Part shown: one piece after another, positions 1 to 10,361 of the stretch
How positions within the stretch are numbered: position 1 is the first letter of the stretch
How the letters are laid out: every line of letters starts with the position of its first letter
Assembly: GCF_003589595.1 (NCBI RefSeq)
Contig: NW_020654080.1
Location: forward strand, 1,636,639-1,700,638
DNA: 64,000 nt
Direction: 5' to 3'
From: Hyposmocoma kahamanoa
Taxonomy: Eukaryota > Arthropoda > Insecta > Lepidoptera > Cosmopterigidae
Translations under genes and position numbers: made by a program
Notes under the pieces: generated by a model
What the model saw: only the letters and a program-made list of their open reading frames with translations
What the model was told of the DNA's origin: nothing
Databases searched by the model: none

Positions 1-974
1 TTTCTTTGAAAAAAAAACTTTTTATATCATTTGATGGACGACTCACGCTTGACCAAAGAATTAATTGTGCCAAAATTGTTCTCACAACTGTTACCTTGTA
101 TCTTCTATGGTTTCGGATTTCCCCATACTGTCAAATTGAAAAAAAAAAAACCACTGTATAATAACAATAGTAAACCGCCAGATAACCAATTGATATGAAT
201 TGGTCTCAAAATATTTCATAGAATTTCTCTATTTGGGATTTCCTATGAACAGGTACCAGAGCAAAAAGATTCACAACCATTTCAGAAAACATCAATTCAC
301 ATATTGTTTCTACCGGGAATCGAACCCTAGTGTAGACTATACTTAACTTTCTTCATAATTTATGTCAACTTTCCAACTTTAGGTCAAATAATATATTAGT
401 TAATTAATATAACTCCCAAAAATATAATAAATCATACTCAAAATATAACATCTTCGAACTATCACTCGAAATGTACTTTCAACAAATAATAAACGAAGCA
501 TAATAACCGAGCTGTCATCGATAACATTGACAAATTAAATATCAACATTTCTAATACAACTTTCCATTTACATTGTGAAAATAAAAAAACACTCAATAGT
601 TCAATACTGAGACACATTTAATGAATATCACAATTAAGTTTGTAAAATACGAGAGGAGAAACAGAAATACAAAGCTACATTTGTAGTCACGAAACTCTAC
701 ACTGCATAACAACGGCCATGTAAGATATTTTTTTAATAACAAAGTAAAAGTGGTATATAGTTAGAGGAGCGAGTATGGGCTTCATCAAATTTTTGCCACA
801 TTGTAATTAAAGATCGCTAACTGACGCCAGAGGTCATGCGAACGGAACGATAGAAATCAAAAAGGGGTTCAGTTTTGATAATTAACTAACAAATACTTAT
901 AATAGTTAACCAGAAGATGGTTTAACATTTTAAATGGACAAATAACATACGAGATTTGAAGAAACTTTCATCAT
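1..974. other. AT-rich stretch without a recognised gene
   Basis: No coding frame or complete repeat is recognised. A short reverse-complement box-B-like motif (GGGAATCGAACCC, near 315) may be the edge of a decayed tRNA-derived SINE. Confidence 0.5.
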
Positions 975-1806
975 GGTCTTCATCAGCCTATTTTTATACA
1001 TCCCACTGCTGGATACGGGTCTTCATAGTTGATGACCTTACAGACTTAGACCTTAAAGATGATGACGACGTCGAGAGGGAACGCAGGGCTTTGGCGGTCC
1101 TCGGGAATATGCTAGTCCGCAGGTTTGCCCGCTGTACGGACAAAGTAAAAATTACGCTTTTTAAAGCGTATTGTCAGGTCTGTACACGGGCGGCTTGTGG
1201 TTTAGCTGTTCGCAAAGGTCGCTGAATTCCCTTCGCGTCCAGTACAACAACGTGTTCAGGATGATGTTGAGACTACCCCGGTACTGCAGTGCCTCTGCAA
1301 TGTTTGCTCTATCCCATACAAGCTGCTTTAATGCGGTCTTGCGGAGAAAGGTAGCATCTTTGGTTAGTAGGCTCCGGGGTAGTGGCAACAGCATTCTGAG
1401 AGTTGTTGTAAACGACCACAGAGCGCCTGTACTGAGGCATCTCGTACGGACAATGATTCCGCACGAGATGCCTCGTAAGTATATGACATTTCAGTTTCTA
1501 AGTAATTTATAATAATAATTTCATACTAACAATAGTCTATAAGTTTGTTTCTTTATTATTTACTAACACCAATGGATCCTGTTAGAAATAAATAAATTGA
1601 ATTTTGAATTTGAAAATAGGCCGCTACGCGGGTTGGAGACTTCACACGTTTCATCACGATGTTGTCCTTAACTAAAAAGCTCATGCTGAATTTCAAATTA
1701 AATTTCGCTCATTAAATCCAAGACACCTAAAGGTGCGAATCCGGATTCGAACCCACAGCATCTGCTTGAGATGTGGTAGGTTACATTAAGCCATTACGGC
1801 CTTTTT
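975..1806 (+). mobile_element. Family C repeat split by a LINE insertion
   Basis: The left part (975-1029) carries the terminal motif CATCAGCC followed by the CCCACTGCTGG block. The right part (1618-1806) continues the same family with CACACGTTTCATCACGATG and a GGATTCGAACCCAC box-B-like end. The two halves join sensibly once the intervening LINE (about 1030-1617) is removed. ATAG occurs at both junctions and may be a short target-site duplication. The family recurs at about 10362, 13268, 14641, 16015, 27546, 35135, 42125, 47385 and 52490. Confidence 0.6.
1030..1617 (+). pseudogene. LINE-epsilon 3' end, reverse transcriptase C-terminus (frameshifted)
   Basis: A first frame to about 1170 reads DDDDVERERRALAV and KITLFKAYC. 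The protein then continues in another frame from about 1171 with LYTGGLWF and LPRYCSASAMFA, ending at a stop at 1510-1512. This is the pattern of the region after the catalytic domain of a non-LTR retrotransposon reverse transcriptase. The frame change needs a one-base indel, so the copy is dead. A short AT-rich 3' UTR follows and ends in an AAATAAATAAATTG and GAATTTGAA tail near 1617. The catalytic core is absent (5' truncation). It sits inside a family C repeat. The clade is not assigned with confidence. Confidence 0.75.
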
Positions 1807-3734
1807 TAATGTTTGATGAAATAAAAAATATTTATTTTCATTTTGCTAGACGGTAGAGGGACAAAGTAGTGTCACACACAGTACAGTCAGTAAGTAGCCT
1901 ATCAAATTAGACTTTAAAAAAAAGTCATTTATGCAATTAACTTTACATTAACAATTTAACTTTTAAACTATTAAGCTTATCAAGCGTATCAGGAGGCACC
2001 GCTCTTCCATAGCCACAAATGCACATTTAACATTTTTAACTTATACTTAATTTAGTGCTTAACGTCAAAACAATAAAAACCTTACTAATAATAAATAAAT
2101 AGTATAAATTGTCTAAAATTGTTTTTCCCTAATTGAGAGTACCTATCTAAACCTAGCTGTGACGTCTTTCCGTGTAACAAACTAATAGCTTGTTCTTTTT
2201 TACTCCTAACGCCATCTGGCGACAGTGCAGGTTTAGTAAAATTAAATCGAATATAGCATTGATTTAAAATAGAGCGTTCGAAATAAACTCCCTTATTGAA
2301 GTGTTGCAATAAAAAAATAAATAAATAAACAGATGAAAACAGTATTTGAAGCCTTTTTAATATTTTTTTAATTACTGTAATATCGCTACCAGATTCTCAT
2401 CATCCATTAAAATGTTCTCAATAGAGATTAATTAATGGACAACCAATCATCAAATTAGAAACGACAGTGCTACCAACGTACAATTAATTATTCTGTTTTG
2501 ACAAGTGAAATTACTTTACCATTAACCGGCACGAGAATTTAATTATCTATTTTGTTAAAATCTTTTATATTACCAGGAACTTATGTGTTATGGCAGGAAC
2601 AGATGTACAGACAAATAGATGCCGAAGAGTTTTTGGGTTAGTCTCCTGCGCTGGACAATTAAGCATTCATAAATGTGTAGAATAGAGTAGATTATAGAAA
2701 ATAATACGTTTATTTGCCAGAATACAGTAATAGTAAAGGTCTTAAGTAAAACTAGGTGCAGTCGTACATTGTATTAAACCTGCAAGCAGATGAACAAACC
2801 TTAATTTCACGTTCTGTTTCTACTGTTAATTGCACTGAAAATTAATGTAAATTTGTATTTGGAAATTCTAAGTATTCTTTATTACAAGCAATGTGTTAAA
2901 AGTCATTTTGTCAATTGTAATTTAAAAGTATGTCCTTGCAACAATTCAATTTCGTTTGGCAGATTGTTGTAAATAATTATACACATGTTGAAGAAGTTTT
3001 TCTAATAAATTACTTTATTTAGGTTGGTACAAAAGATTCATAATTTTTGCTCTAGTCTGCCTTTGATTAATTTCATCACATGTTTTGAAATATTGAGGAT
3101 AAGTTTTGACAAACACGCAGATATCCCTAATGTATATGCATGGCAAAGGCAGTATGTTTAGTTTTTTGAACAGCGTATACTTAATAAAGAAATTAGAATT
3201 ATAGGCAAATGTCGCTACAGGGTTTTAAAATGTCGACCTTTTGATTAAGAAGCGTTCTTACTCCCACCAAAGCGCTTTTAATACCTAATCTTAATAATTT
3301 AATCTTAAGATGAGCCACCGGAGGAGATGCGGGAACAACTGTTTTGTTAAATCAAATGGTTTACGTATTTACTAATAAATAACGGCCTTACAAAATATAT
3401 ACGATGTACCTAAGGATATTGTCCAAAGAATGTGCTAATGTGTTACACGATAGGATGTACTTTATCCGATCATATAAATCTTGACAAGATACTAAAGTAA
3501 AAGTCTAAAACAAATTATAAATATAATTATAAAATAGGAGATATTCCTCTTTAAATACTACAGAGAACTTGCTAAGTTTTGGTTTTCAACTGATAATCTA
3601 TTAGTTATCAAATTCATATATATCTTAAAATGTGCATATTGCCCAGCGATTTAATGACACGCCGCGTCGCCCGCTGCTCCATCATGTGATACACACCATT
3701 CGCCTAATCAACGCGCATCAATAACTTCATACAG
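1807..3734. other. AT-rich DNA, nothing recognised
   Basis: About 1.9 kb with no repeat family or plausible exon recognised. The 74-codon minus frame at 2085-2309 has AT-rich codons and no familiar motif, so I do not call it a gene. Confidence 0.5.
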
Positions 3735-3830
3735 GGTCGTCGATAAGGTCCCTGGTTCGATTTCCGGTCGGACCACTTTGGGAAATGAACTTTTCTAAAT
3801 TGTTCTGGTTTTGATGTTCTGGTGAAGTGT
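3735..3830 (+). mobile_element. tRNA-derived SINE remnant
   Basis: A box-B-like GGTTCGATTTCC lies at about 3751, followed by GGTCGGACC and an AT-rich body. The box A side is degraded. It resembles a tRNA-derived SINE other than family B. No cloverleaf forms. Confidence 0.4.
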
Positions 3831-4244
3831 CAAGGAGTGAATTCAGTTTTTGTTTCTTCTCTTTAAAGTTTCTGGAAACTTCCACAAGAAGAGCATGCTG
3901 TACTTGGACATGTACTCAATTCTATCATAAATACTATTGAGTACATTCGTGAGTCACAACCAATAGATACAGCGTATACAAGGCAACCAATAAGTGCGAC
4001 ATGGCGATACAAACGTCGTCGCGAGTCTGAGACCTCACGATAAACTTGTCGACGTTCACGGATTTTATGTCAATAAAGATGCACCTCGTATTTCAATTTG
4101 TATTTGTGCGTTCTCACACGTGCTGTATTATAATGATGAATCAGCTCTAGAGATGTTATAAAAAAACTAGAAAGTCGTTAAAAAGATCTGCAACAAGCAT
4201 ATAAAGAAATTCGTGAGATACTCGTTCCGTAGTGCATAGCGATA
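3831..4244. other. Unassigned stretch
   Basis: No gene or repeat family recognised. The segment around 4000-4060 is somewhat CpG-richer than its surroundings. Confidence 0.4.
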
Positions 4245-4345
4245 GCACTGCGACATTAGTTAAAAAGTCATCAAGTGCCTGTAATTTCACCAGCACCCTT
4301 CAAAACCGGAACGCAGTAATACTTACATTTACAGCCGAGTCCAAG
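4245..4345 (-). mobile_element. Family A fragment
   Basis: Contains the internal family A blocks TGCCTGTAATTTCACCAGCA and CCTTCAAAACCGGAACGCAG. The order relative to the copy at 4694 is wrong for one interrupted copy, so this is a separate fragment. Confidence 0.7.
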
Positions 4346-4618
4346 ACTTTTTTGAGTTCGACCTTTGTATGAATTACGCTAATTTAGATCGTTTTTCTCT
4401 GAAAATACGAAAACTACGTTGTGACTTTTTTGACCCCGGAGTGGTATGAACGCTGGCTGGTTGACGGAATGACAGACACGATCTGACGGGCGGTGGGTTA
4501 GTGTTACTTTGTCTTACATGATTGCATCACTAGTTACGAATAGACCAGATTGGTCTAATATTCAAAATGTTTTAGCACAACTAAATAGAAAAAAAGATAA
4601 TGGAGAAGTATAGACGAG

Positions 4619-4693
4619 ATCCGTGATGGAGTGGCTTACCGGTTTTCATGGTATCACCTTCTCTGAGGTACCGGGTTCGATTCCCAGCCGGAT
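4619..4693 (+). mobile_element. tRNA-like sequence (SINE head or tRNA pseudogene)
   Basis: The ends GATCCG and CGGATC pair over six bases like an acceptor stem. A T-arm-like CCGGGTTCGATTCCCAG precedes the 3' end. The total length of 75 nt is tRNA-like. The T stem has a C/A mismatch and the anticodon arm is poor. It abuts the T-rich end of a family A copy. A decayed tRNA or SINE head is more likely than a working tRNA. Confidence 0.4.
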
Positions 4694-4800
4694 CAATTTT
4701 TTTATAATATCAATTGACGGAACGAACAATATATGTGTGACTGGTAAGCCATAACGGCTTTAGTCCACTCAAAGCTTTAAATCGCAAAGATCTGAGAGTC
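4694..4800 (-). mobile_element. Family A fragment (tail half)
   Basis: Begins with a T run (the A tail on the other strand), then ATATCAATTGACGGAACGAA and CTTTAAATCGCAAAGATCTG. It holds only the tail-proximal half of the element. Confidence 0.75.
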
Positions 4801-5044
4801 ACTGCTACCAAGAATTGCTATCTACTAAGAACTGCTATAGAAGAAATCTAACTTTTATTAAAAAAATGTATGTGAGTGATCCATTTAGTTATTATCTGTA
4901 ATAGTTTTTAAAATAAACATTATAGAACAAACCAAAATATAGAGAGACATCTTTCGTCGTATATCTTTTATCAATTGTGAGAAACTATGGGGTGGTCCTA
5001 ATTTCAAACTAATACTAAACAGCAATAATCATCAATCTATAAAA
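4801..5044. other. Unassigned AT-rich gap
   Basis: Nothing recognised between family A and LINE-beta. Confidence 0.4.
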
Positions 5045-5538
5045 GAGGTTCGTGTATGGAGCACTGCTGCCACTTTTGGGACGGCTCTGCCCATTACCAG
5101 TGAGCTGCCTTGGACTCGGTGGAGCGAAAAGCAAAAAGACTTATTAACAACAATTTTCTAGTGGAATCGAACCTACAAAATCTCGAAGTAGCCTGCTTGT
5201 CGGTTTTCTATCGTGTACATTCCGGGGAGTGTGCGCCGGAACTTTTCAATTTAGTTCCACCCTCACCGTTCCTCCTTCGGTCGACTAGAAGGTCCGGATC
5301 ACACCATTCTCATGTCGTTGATATTCCACCTATTCGCACGAAGCGCTTTGCTTCCTCCTTTCTGATGCGTACGGCAACGGAATGGAATGCTCTACTGGCA
5401 TCTGTATTTCCCGAAAAGTGCAATTTGGGGCTATTCAAGGCTAAAGTGAATAGGCATGTTTTACGCAAACGCGGGGATCGTCGCTTAACATCAGGTGAGA
5501 TTGTGGCCAAGCGTGTGTCTATTATATATTAACAAAAA
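5045..5538 (+). pseudogene. LINE-beta 3' end, C-terminal part of the reverse transcriptase ORF
   Basis: An open frame from 5110 to 5532 encodes 140 residues, beginning near DSVERKAKRLINN and including [20 protein letters not shown] and a late LFKAKVNRHVLR. This layout, an xxWNxL segment followed by a short basic tail, is typical of the last part of ORF2 in non-LTR elements. There is no catalytic core, and homology continues slightly upstream of the first Met, so it is a 5'-truncated copy rather than a gene. The end GTGTCTATTATATATTAA is shared with the copies at 16943 and 57389. It is the least damaged of the three. Confidence 0.8.
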
Positions 5539-5769
5539 GGGAATGCTCTTGTCGGTGTATTCTCCTCCACTCCTCACGGTTCCCAGTCAGTTTCTTGATC
5601 TTTCTATAGCTGCTCATTTTGACGTTCTTTATTTATTCAACGCTTGGTCTTCTTCTATTTCTCCTTCCTTTACACGCTAATGAACACATCGATATTATAA
5701 AAAATTACGCCTAAAAGAAAATCATTCTAATTTATAGAAATCTAAATTACATCTTTGTAGTTCGCGTCT
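5539..5769. other. LINE flank, no gene
   Basis: A 61-codon frame (5495-5680) starts inside LINE-beta and has no recognised motif. It is probably chance. Confidence 0.4.
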
Positions 5770-5930
5770 TTTCCACAAGTGCACAGTACCCTTAACGTGG
5801 CGATTATGATGATCGCCATTAGATGGCATTACGTGTACGTGGGAACTGGACTGCGGTGCGCCTGCGCTCGCGCCGGTGCGGAGGTTAACCTAGGTTATGG
5901 CGTTTAAGCGGCTTCATATGAACAAATGTT
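5770..5930. other. CpG-rich island with a small hairpin
   Basis: CpG-rich sequence (TGCGCTCGCGCCGGTGCGG) in an AT-rich setting. A 7-bp hairpin, TGGCGAT (5798-5804) paired with ATCGCCA (5812-5818), lies at its left. It could be regulatory or an old GC-rich repeat. There is no open frame of note. Confidence 0.3.
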
Positions 5931-5988
5931 GCTTTTATATAGTTGTGAGGAGAAATGATTTGCACTGTGAGATAAAATTAAGATTTTA

Positions 5989-6150
5989 ACTGCCTCCTTG
6001 GCCAAAAGGCTTCTGTGCTGGATTGCCATCCATGTTCGATTCCCGGGCGGGAGAAATATTTGTATGGCCTATATTTATTTACCTCGTGAGTTCGGATGTA
6101 ATTTGTTCTTGTCTACCTACGTATGTGCGGGGTTATGAGTGTGTGCATTA
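5989..6150 (+). mobile_element. Family B tRNA-derived SINE
   Basis: A head starting CTGCCTCCTTGGCC and a box B GTTCGATTCCCGGG are followed by the family body (GGAGAAATATTTGTATGGCC, then a GTGCGGGGTTATGAGTGTGT end). The box A region is mutated relative to other copies. A 93-codon frame over it is incidental. Confidence 0.8.
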
Positions 6151-6699
6151 TTCAGCTAAGTATAAAGAAATTAGTCTCATGTTGACATTATTTCAAAACG
6201 CTAAGAATGTTGCCTCTCTCATTCTTATATATTCAAGAGTAATGCTCGCATTACTGCCTTCCTGGACGAACTCTTTCTCAAGGAGCTCTATTGCTACTAA
6301 ATGATGTATCCTACTTTGTTCAAAGCTAATAAAAGAATTTGAATATGAGTTATTATCAAGTTTTCATATTATTTATGCAAAATAATAAATTTCTATTACC
6401 AGTAGTATACATCCAGTTATCATAAATCCCATAAATCCAAACGCAATATAGCCACGTTTTAAAATGACCAACCTGTTCTTTTATGTAAGCAACGGTATGA
6501 ACTACAAAATGACGGATCGCTGACGCGTGACCTCACGGGTGAACCTGGTCTCTCCCAAATCAATCATTCGTAAGTAATTAATTGATTTCAATTTTGCTTG
6601 ATGATAGTTCTGACAAGTTATGTTGCTATTTTTCATAAGAATGCCCTTTCATTATAAATTTATATATAGCAAAGCATACTAAGGTAAGTATGATAATTC
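6151..6699. other. AT-rich stretch, nothing recognised
   Basis: No repeat or exon recognised. Confidence 0.4.
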
Positions 6700-6795
6700 T
6701 ATACAAATGGCGCATGCGACAATCCGCGCTATGCAACGCGAGCATTGCGCGCGTCGTCGCATGCGCAGTTCATTATCAGCGATCGATGCTGTACT
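6700..6795. promoter_or_regulatory. CpG-rich patch with paired NRF-1-like sites
   Basis: GCGCATGCGAC at 6710-6720 is perfectly inverted at 6756-6766 (GTCGCATGCGC), separated by 35 CpG-rich bases. Both arms resemble the NRF-1/Ewg consensus TGCGCATGCGCA. Such sites mark promoters in animals, but no transcript is visible nearby. Confidence 0.3.
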
Positions 6796-6844
6796 GCACT
6801 CATCATCCTGAGACACCCCAATCCTTTCTACATAAGTTTTGATT

Positions 6845-6990
6845 ATAGTCCGACCCTTAGAATATACGAGAAGGGCGCTACAACCTGTGCAAGCACAGGG
6901 ACCTTCTCAGTCGGATCCTGACCCCAGATCAGCCCGTTTGCACAGACTTCAAGACTTGGAGCGACTGTGCTTACCACTAGGCGCACAACT
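6845..6990. mobile_element. Family D fragment
   Basis: Shares TATACGAGAAGGGC and the following CCTGTG..GCACAGGGACCTTC block with 41535-41660. Class unknown. Confidence 0.5.
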
Positions 6991-7605
6991 TATTCTTTCC
7001 ATCACTTAGTTATTATGAAAAAAAGAACTAAAATACCTAAATGAATAGTTTAAGGATATATATCATGATGGTGGATGTTGACAATAAAATTGTTTTATTT
7101 TGTTTTTTTTTTTCATTTTTATTATTACTATTATTCTGTCATCTCGCAATAAAGCCTCTTGTTGGGTATTTTATTACTTTTTCAATTTAACTGAAAATTG
7201 CATTACAGTCAAGTTACGTAGAAAACTAAAATTTCCACAGTAATTGTTAAAACATTGCCATCGGTCTGTATCGTTAGCTGGGTTAAATTAGTTAAGTTAG
7301 TATCGAAATCAATTAATGTCCAGTCGTTACGCTGTTGTGATGAATTTTTCGTTTTGCAATTACTAAGTTGATATTTTAATCTGCCATTATTGCTTCGGAG
7401 CTGTTTGGTGGAAGACCCTACACTCAAACTAACACTCACAGTTTTTTATGTCACTTTATAAAACAAATAAAGGTTGTATTATTTGTTATACAAGTAGTAA
7501 TTATTGAAAAGGGACTTGTAATTAAAGATTTTTACGAAGAATACACGTATTGAAACTTTAAGCAAGTAATACACACAATGGTTAATACTTTCTTTTGAAA
7601 TTCCG
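6991..7605. other. AT-rich stretch, nothing recognised
   Basis: Contains a T-rich run near 7095-7125. The 76-codon minus frame at 7209-7439 has no familiar features. Confidence 0.4.
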
Positions 7606-7830
7606 GATTTTTATTTTAATAATATCAAGTGGCGGGACGAACAAGTCGCGCGTGTGTTATGGACAGGCATAACAGTTACAAATCGCATAGATCTTAGGGG
7701 CACTGCCACTGCGCCCGTCACCCTGAGACATAAGTTGACAAGTCCCAAGGGCCTGTAGTTTCACCGACACCCCTACCCTTCTAAATCGGAACGCAGTCTA
7801 ACATTACTGCTTGGCCGCTGAAATAAAACA
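7606..7830 (-). mobile_element. Family A copy
   Basis: Tail end TAATATCAAGTGGCGGGACG at the left, then GGGGCACTGCCACTGCGCCC, CCTGAGACATAAGTTGACAA and the TACTGCTTGGC block. The 5' head is missing or diverged. Confidence 0.85.
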
Positions 7831-8004
7831 AAGTCAAGTTAACGTTAACTCGGTTTTGCAATACAAATATGGTTTGTATGTCTGCCGCTTTACCCCACAT
7901 GAGAATCTCGTAGGACATTATACTATAGAAAGGACTACGGTAAACTAGTCTAGCAGTACTAACATCGGTAAGCTCGCGTATGTTATTATATTTTTCTGTC
8001 CTCA

Positions 8005-8130
8005 GATTCTTGACTGGTTTTAACTACATTTACGGACGGAAATATTATGGACATCCATAATAGTTGCAGTGCCACTCGGAGCTTTAAATCGTCACCCTGA
8101 GACATAAGTTGACAGGAAGCTAAGCTGTTA
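8005..8130 (-). mobile_element. Family A fragment (internal)
   Basis: AGTTGCAGTGCCACTCGGAG joined to CACCCTGAGACATAAGTTGA. It has an internal deletion relative to full copies. Confidence 0.7.
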
Positions 8131-8585
8131 CTAAATCATTTTCGTATTAACAGTCGGGTAAAAGAATCAGTAAAAACCGGTACGGTGAAAAGTAGTATTG
8201 TTATTACAAGACTCTGTAATTTGTATAAGTTATAACTTCATTACTTACAAATTAAAAAAAAATGATATTCTTTATACGGTTAAAAAAAATTATAAGGTGA
8301 CCCACATGTGTTAATAACTTAAAGTTAATGATGACGATTAAAATGAAGAATTTTCTAAACTTTGGTCACGAACTAATCGAAACTATCTAATAAAAATTAA
8401 GCATATCTCTATGAGATAAACTATTGATATAAATTAAAAATACTTTTGGAAGCAATTTAACGGCATTTCAAATTCATTGGTATAACATGACATTGATTTT
8501 AATAAAATGATAAGATTATTCAGATTATTATGATGCAGGATACATATAAAAAATGTAATGATACTATTTTTTTATCTCAATGTCG
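8131..8585. other. AT-rich stretch, nothing recognised
   Basis: No repeat or exon recognised. Confidence 0.4.
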
Positions 8586-8665
8586 TATATTTGTTTATTC
8601 TAAACAAACCAACGTTTCGGGCCCTTTACAGGTCCCACTGAAAGTCAGCCGTGACCATGTTGGTT
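8586..8665 (+). mobile_element. Family E repeat (possibly Penelope-related)
   Basis: Contains CGGGCCCTTTACAGGTCC and CAGCCGTGACCATG after an AAACAAACCAACGTTTC block. The reverse-complement copy lies at 30425-30530. The CCGTGACCATG core also occurs just after the Penelope endonuclease remnant near 34590, so a Penelope tail origin is inferred. Confidence 0.5.
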
Positions 8666-8691
8666 TCTAATCTGAGTTCTAAGTTTTTATA

Positions 8692-8896
8692 AAAAACTGA
8701 CCTCAAAAGTTCGAGGAACTACATCTATTTGTCAAGTTTTATTGAAATAACTTACAGGAAAGTGCGCGAAACCGGATTTATTCCCTAGTCATCATCAAAA
8801 TCGGTTCACAAATGCCGCGTAATCGCGTAACAGACATACAAAAAACAATACAATCGAATTGAAAACTTCCCCTTTTTTGAAGTCGGTTAAAAAATA
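8692..8896. mobile_element. Short inverted-repeat element (MITE-like)
   Basis: Left end AAACTGACCTCAAAAG and right end CTTTTTTGAAGTCGGTT are imperfect inverted repeats about 200 bp apart. Left-end fragments of the same family occur at 28716, 33745 and 38965. No coding content. Confidence 0.55.
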
Positions 8897-9086
8897 GTTT
8901 CATTTCCCATATATATATTTCCTGTATAGTACAAGTACTCCTTGTGAAAAAGTTTGTCCAGGGAAGTACTGCCACCTTACCTATTTCTGCCGCCAAGCAG
9001 TAATGTCAGCATTACTGTGTTCCGAATTTCGAAGGGTAAGGGTGCTGGTGAAATTACAGGTACATGGGAATTGTCAAGTTATGTCT

Positions 9087-9275
9087 ATAACATCGGGTCC
9101 TTCAAACATAGTGTGAAGAAGCATTTGGCCAGACCGGCAAAATGATAGTGACGGAGTGAAGATATTTGTGTTTTCCATCCGTTACTCTCATCTCTGGACT
9201 GTATTCGCACTTTCCATCAGGCGCGGTGCAGTCATTTTGCCGAGTCACAATAAAAAAAAAAAAATAAAAAAAAAA
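9087..9275 (+). mobile_element. 5'-truncated LINE tail inserted in family A
   Basis: Flanked by ATGTCT at 9081-9086 and 9276-9281, the target-site duplication. It encodes a last ORF fragment SFKHSVKKHLARPAK followed by two stops, a 3' UTR, and ends in an A-rich tail (9251-9275). Truncated 5' end, A tail and short duplication are what target-primed reverse transcription leaves. Confidence 0.8.
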
Positions 9276-9355
9276 ATGTCTCAGGGTGATTGGCATAGAA
9301 GCAGTGCCCCTCAGAACTTTTTGGTTTAAAGTAAAGAATGGCACTGTAACTGTTA

Positions 9356-9897
9356 AGCCGGGTACTCATTAGCGAAATGTAACGTGACACATACAGTAAC
9401 AAGGTTCTAGTGTGTACGCGTGAAACAACCTTCACTCTCTTAAATGGGTTGTACCTGGTTATTGTCGGCTCACAGCGAACACGTACACACTATGATTTTT
9501 GGTAACATAACATACAACAGTTAGGGCGCGTTCCCGTTAAGTCGTAACGTTTTATTTATCATTAGACGACTGTCGCGTCTAGACTGTTCCCATGTCACGA
9601 CTATCAGTCATGACAGCCGCCAGAATTGTTTGAAGCTGTTGTTATCTGTCGTCACATTTTTATAGTGACGTTTTATTTATCGCCGAACGACTGTCGTTCT
9701 AGCTCTTCCTATTGTCACGACAGTCTGTCGTCATAACTTCAAAAAAGTCATGAACGATAGTTAATTGTGTTATTGCATGTGTGAACAACTTCATTTAAAA
9801 ATACAAGACACGACACTTTAAGCTGCACGACTGTCTGTCGTCACGACATAATGGGGACGCGCCCTAACGGTTACAACTCGCTAGTGAGTATCCGGCT
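9356..9897. mobile_element. DNA-transposon-type inverted-repeat element with TTA duplication
   Basis: The left terminus AGCCGGGTACTCATTAGCGA (9356-9375) matches the inverted right terminus (9878-9897) with two mismatches. TTA lies immediately outside each end (9353-9355 and 9898-9900), and removing the element restores the family A sequence ACTGTTATAGAC. A 3-bp TWA duplication is characteristic of PIF/Harbinger relatives, so a non-autonomous Harbinger-like MITE is the leading guess. No transposase frame. Confidence 0.75.
9522..9866. mobile_element. Second inverted-repeat element nested in the first
   Basis: The sequence starting GGGCGCGTTCCCGTTA is matched by an inverted end about 320 bp later (TAATGGGGACGCGCCC). 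TA lies just outside both ends. The interior has two diverged direct repeats of about 75 bp, starting near 9544 and 9664, each with TTTTATTTATC, then CGACTGTCG and GTCACGAC. It is probably a separate short DNA element inside the outer one. Confidence 0.6.
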
Positions 9898-10119
9898 TTA
9901 TAGACTGGCCAGTCGGTTACCACCAGGCGCACGACTTGTTCGTTACGAACGATGGTATCATAAAAAATGTAACGACGTGTGGTTTGAACCATTCCTTTCC
10001 ATTGTTATTATATATTCAGAAAACTTTGAACATAACTGTCTTTAAGTTAAAAATACTAATTTATCTCCATGCTATTTGGACTACTGAACTAAAAACTTAT
10101 CCAGATTAAAGCACATTCC

Positions 10120-10260
10120 GTCAATAGGTCGTTAGCAATGGCGAAACGTCGCGCGCTAACGGCTCGGAACTCTTTTCGGCTAATTGCTCAAAACTTGCGC
10201 GGGCGCAGGACGCCGTGACGCAATCATTGGCTTTTGTAAACGATTATTGTTCACTTATAA
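10120..10260. promoter_or_regulatory. CpG-rich island (candidate regulatory)
   Basis: Contains GGCTAATTGCTC, TGCGCGGGCGCAGGACGCC and TGACGCAATC in an AT-rich setting. A 26-codon frame (10138-10218) is open but too short to support. The motif pair TAATTGC and TGCGCGGGCGC recurs in the island at 50246-50470. Confidence 0.25.
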
Positions 10261-10361
10261 TGAGCGTAAAGCAGTATTGCTGCAAAAATGTACAGGCATA
10301 GCGAAAATGGATTGCCGATTATCTTAATACGTCTTTCAAATTTAGTTATTCTCATCAACCC

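Larger units (their letters stand above)
8935..9967 (+). mobile_element. Family A copy carrying two separate insertions
   Basis: Segments 8935-9086, 9282-9355 and 9901-9967 read as one family A copy: CTCCTTGTGAAAAAGTTTGT head, TTACCTATTTCTGCCGCCAA, GGTGCTGGTGAAATTACAGG, GGCACTGTAACTG, TTACCACCAGGCGCACGACT and an ATAAAAAA tail. It is split by an A-tailed LINE fragment (9087-9275) and by an inverted-repeat element (9356-9897), each with its own target duplication. Confidence 0.85.

Noticed and set aside
4619..4693. Functional tRNA
   Set aside because: The acceptor stem pairs, but the T stem has a mismatch and the anticodon arm is poor. It abuts a repeat. Kept only as tRNA-like.
5495..5680. 61-codon frame after LINE-beta
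   Set aside because: It starts inside the LINE in another frame and has no recognisable features.
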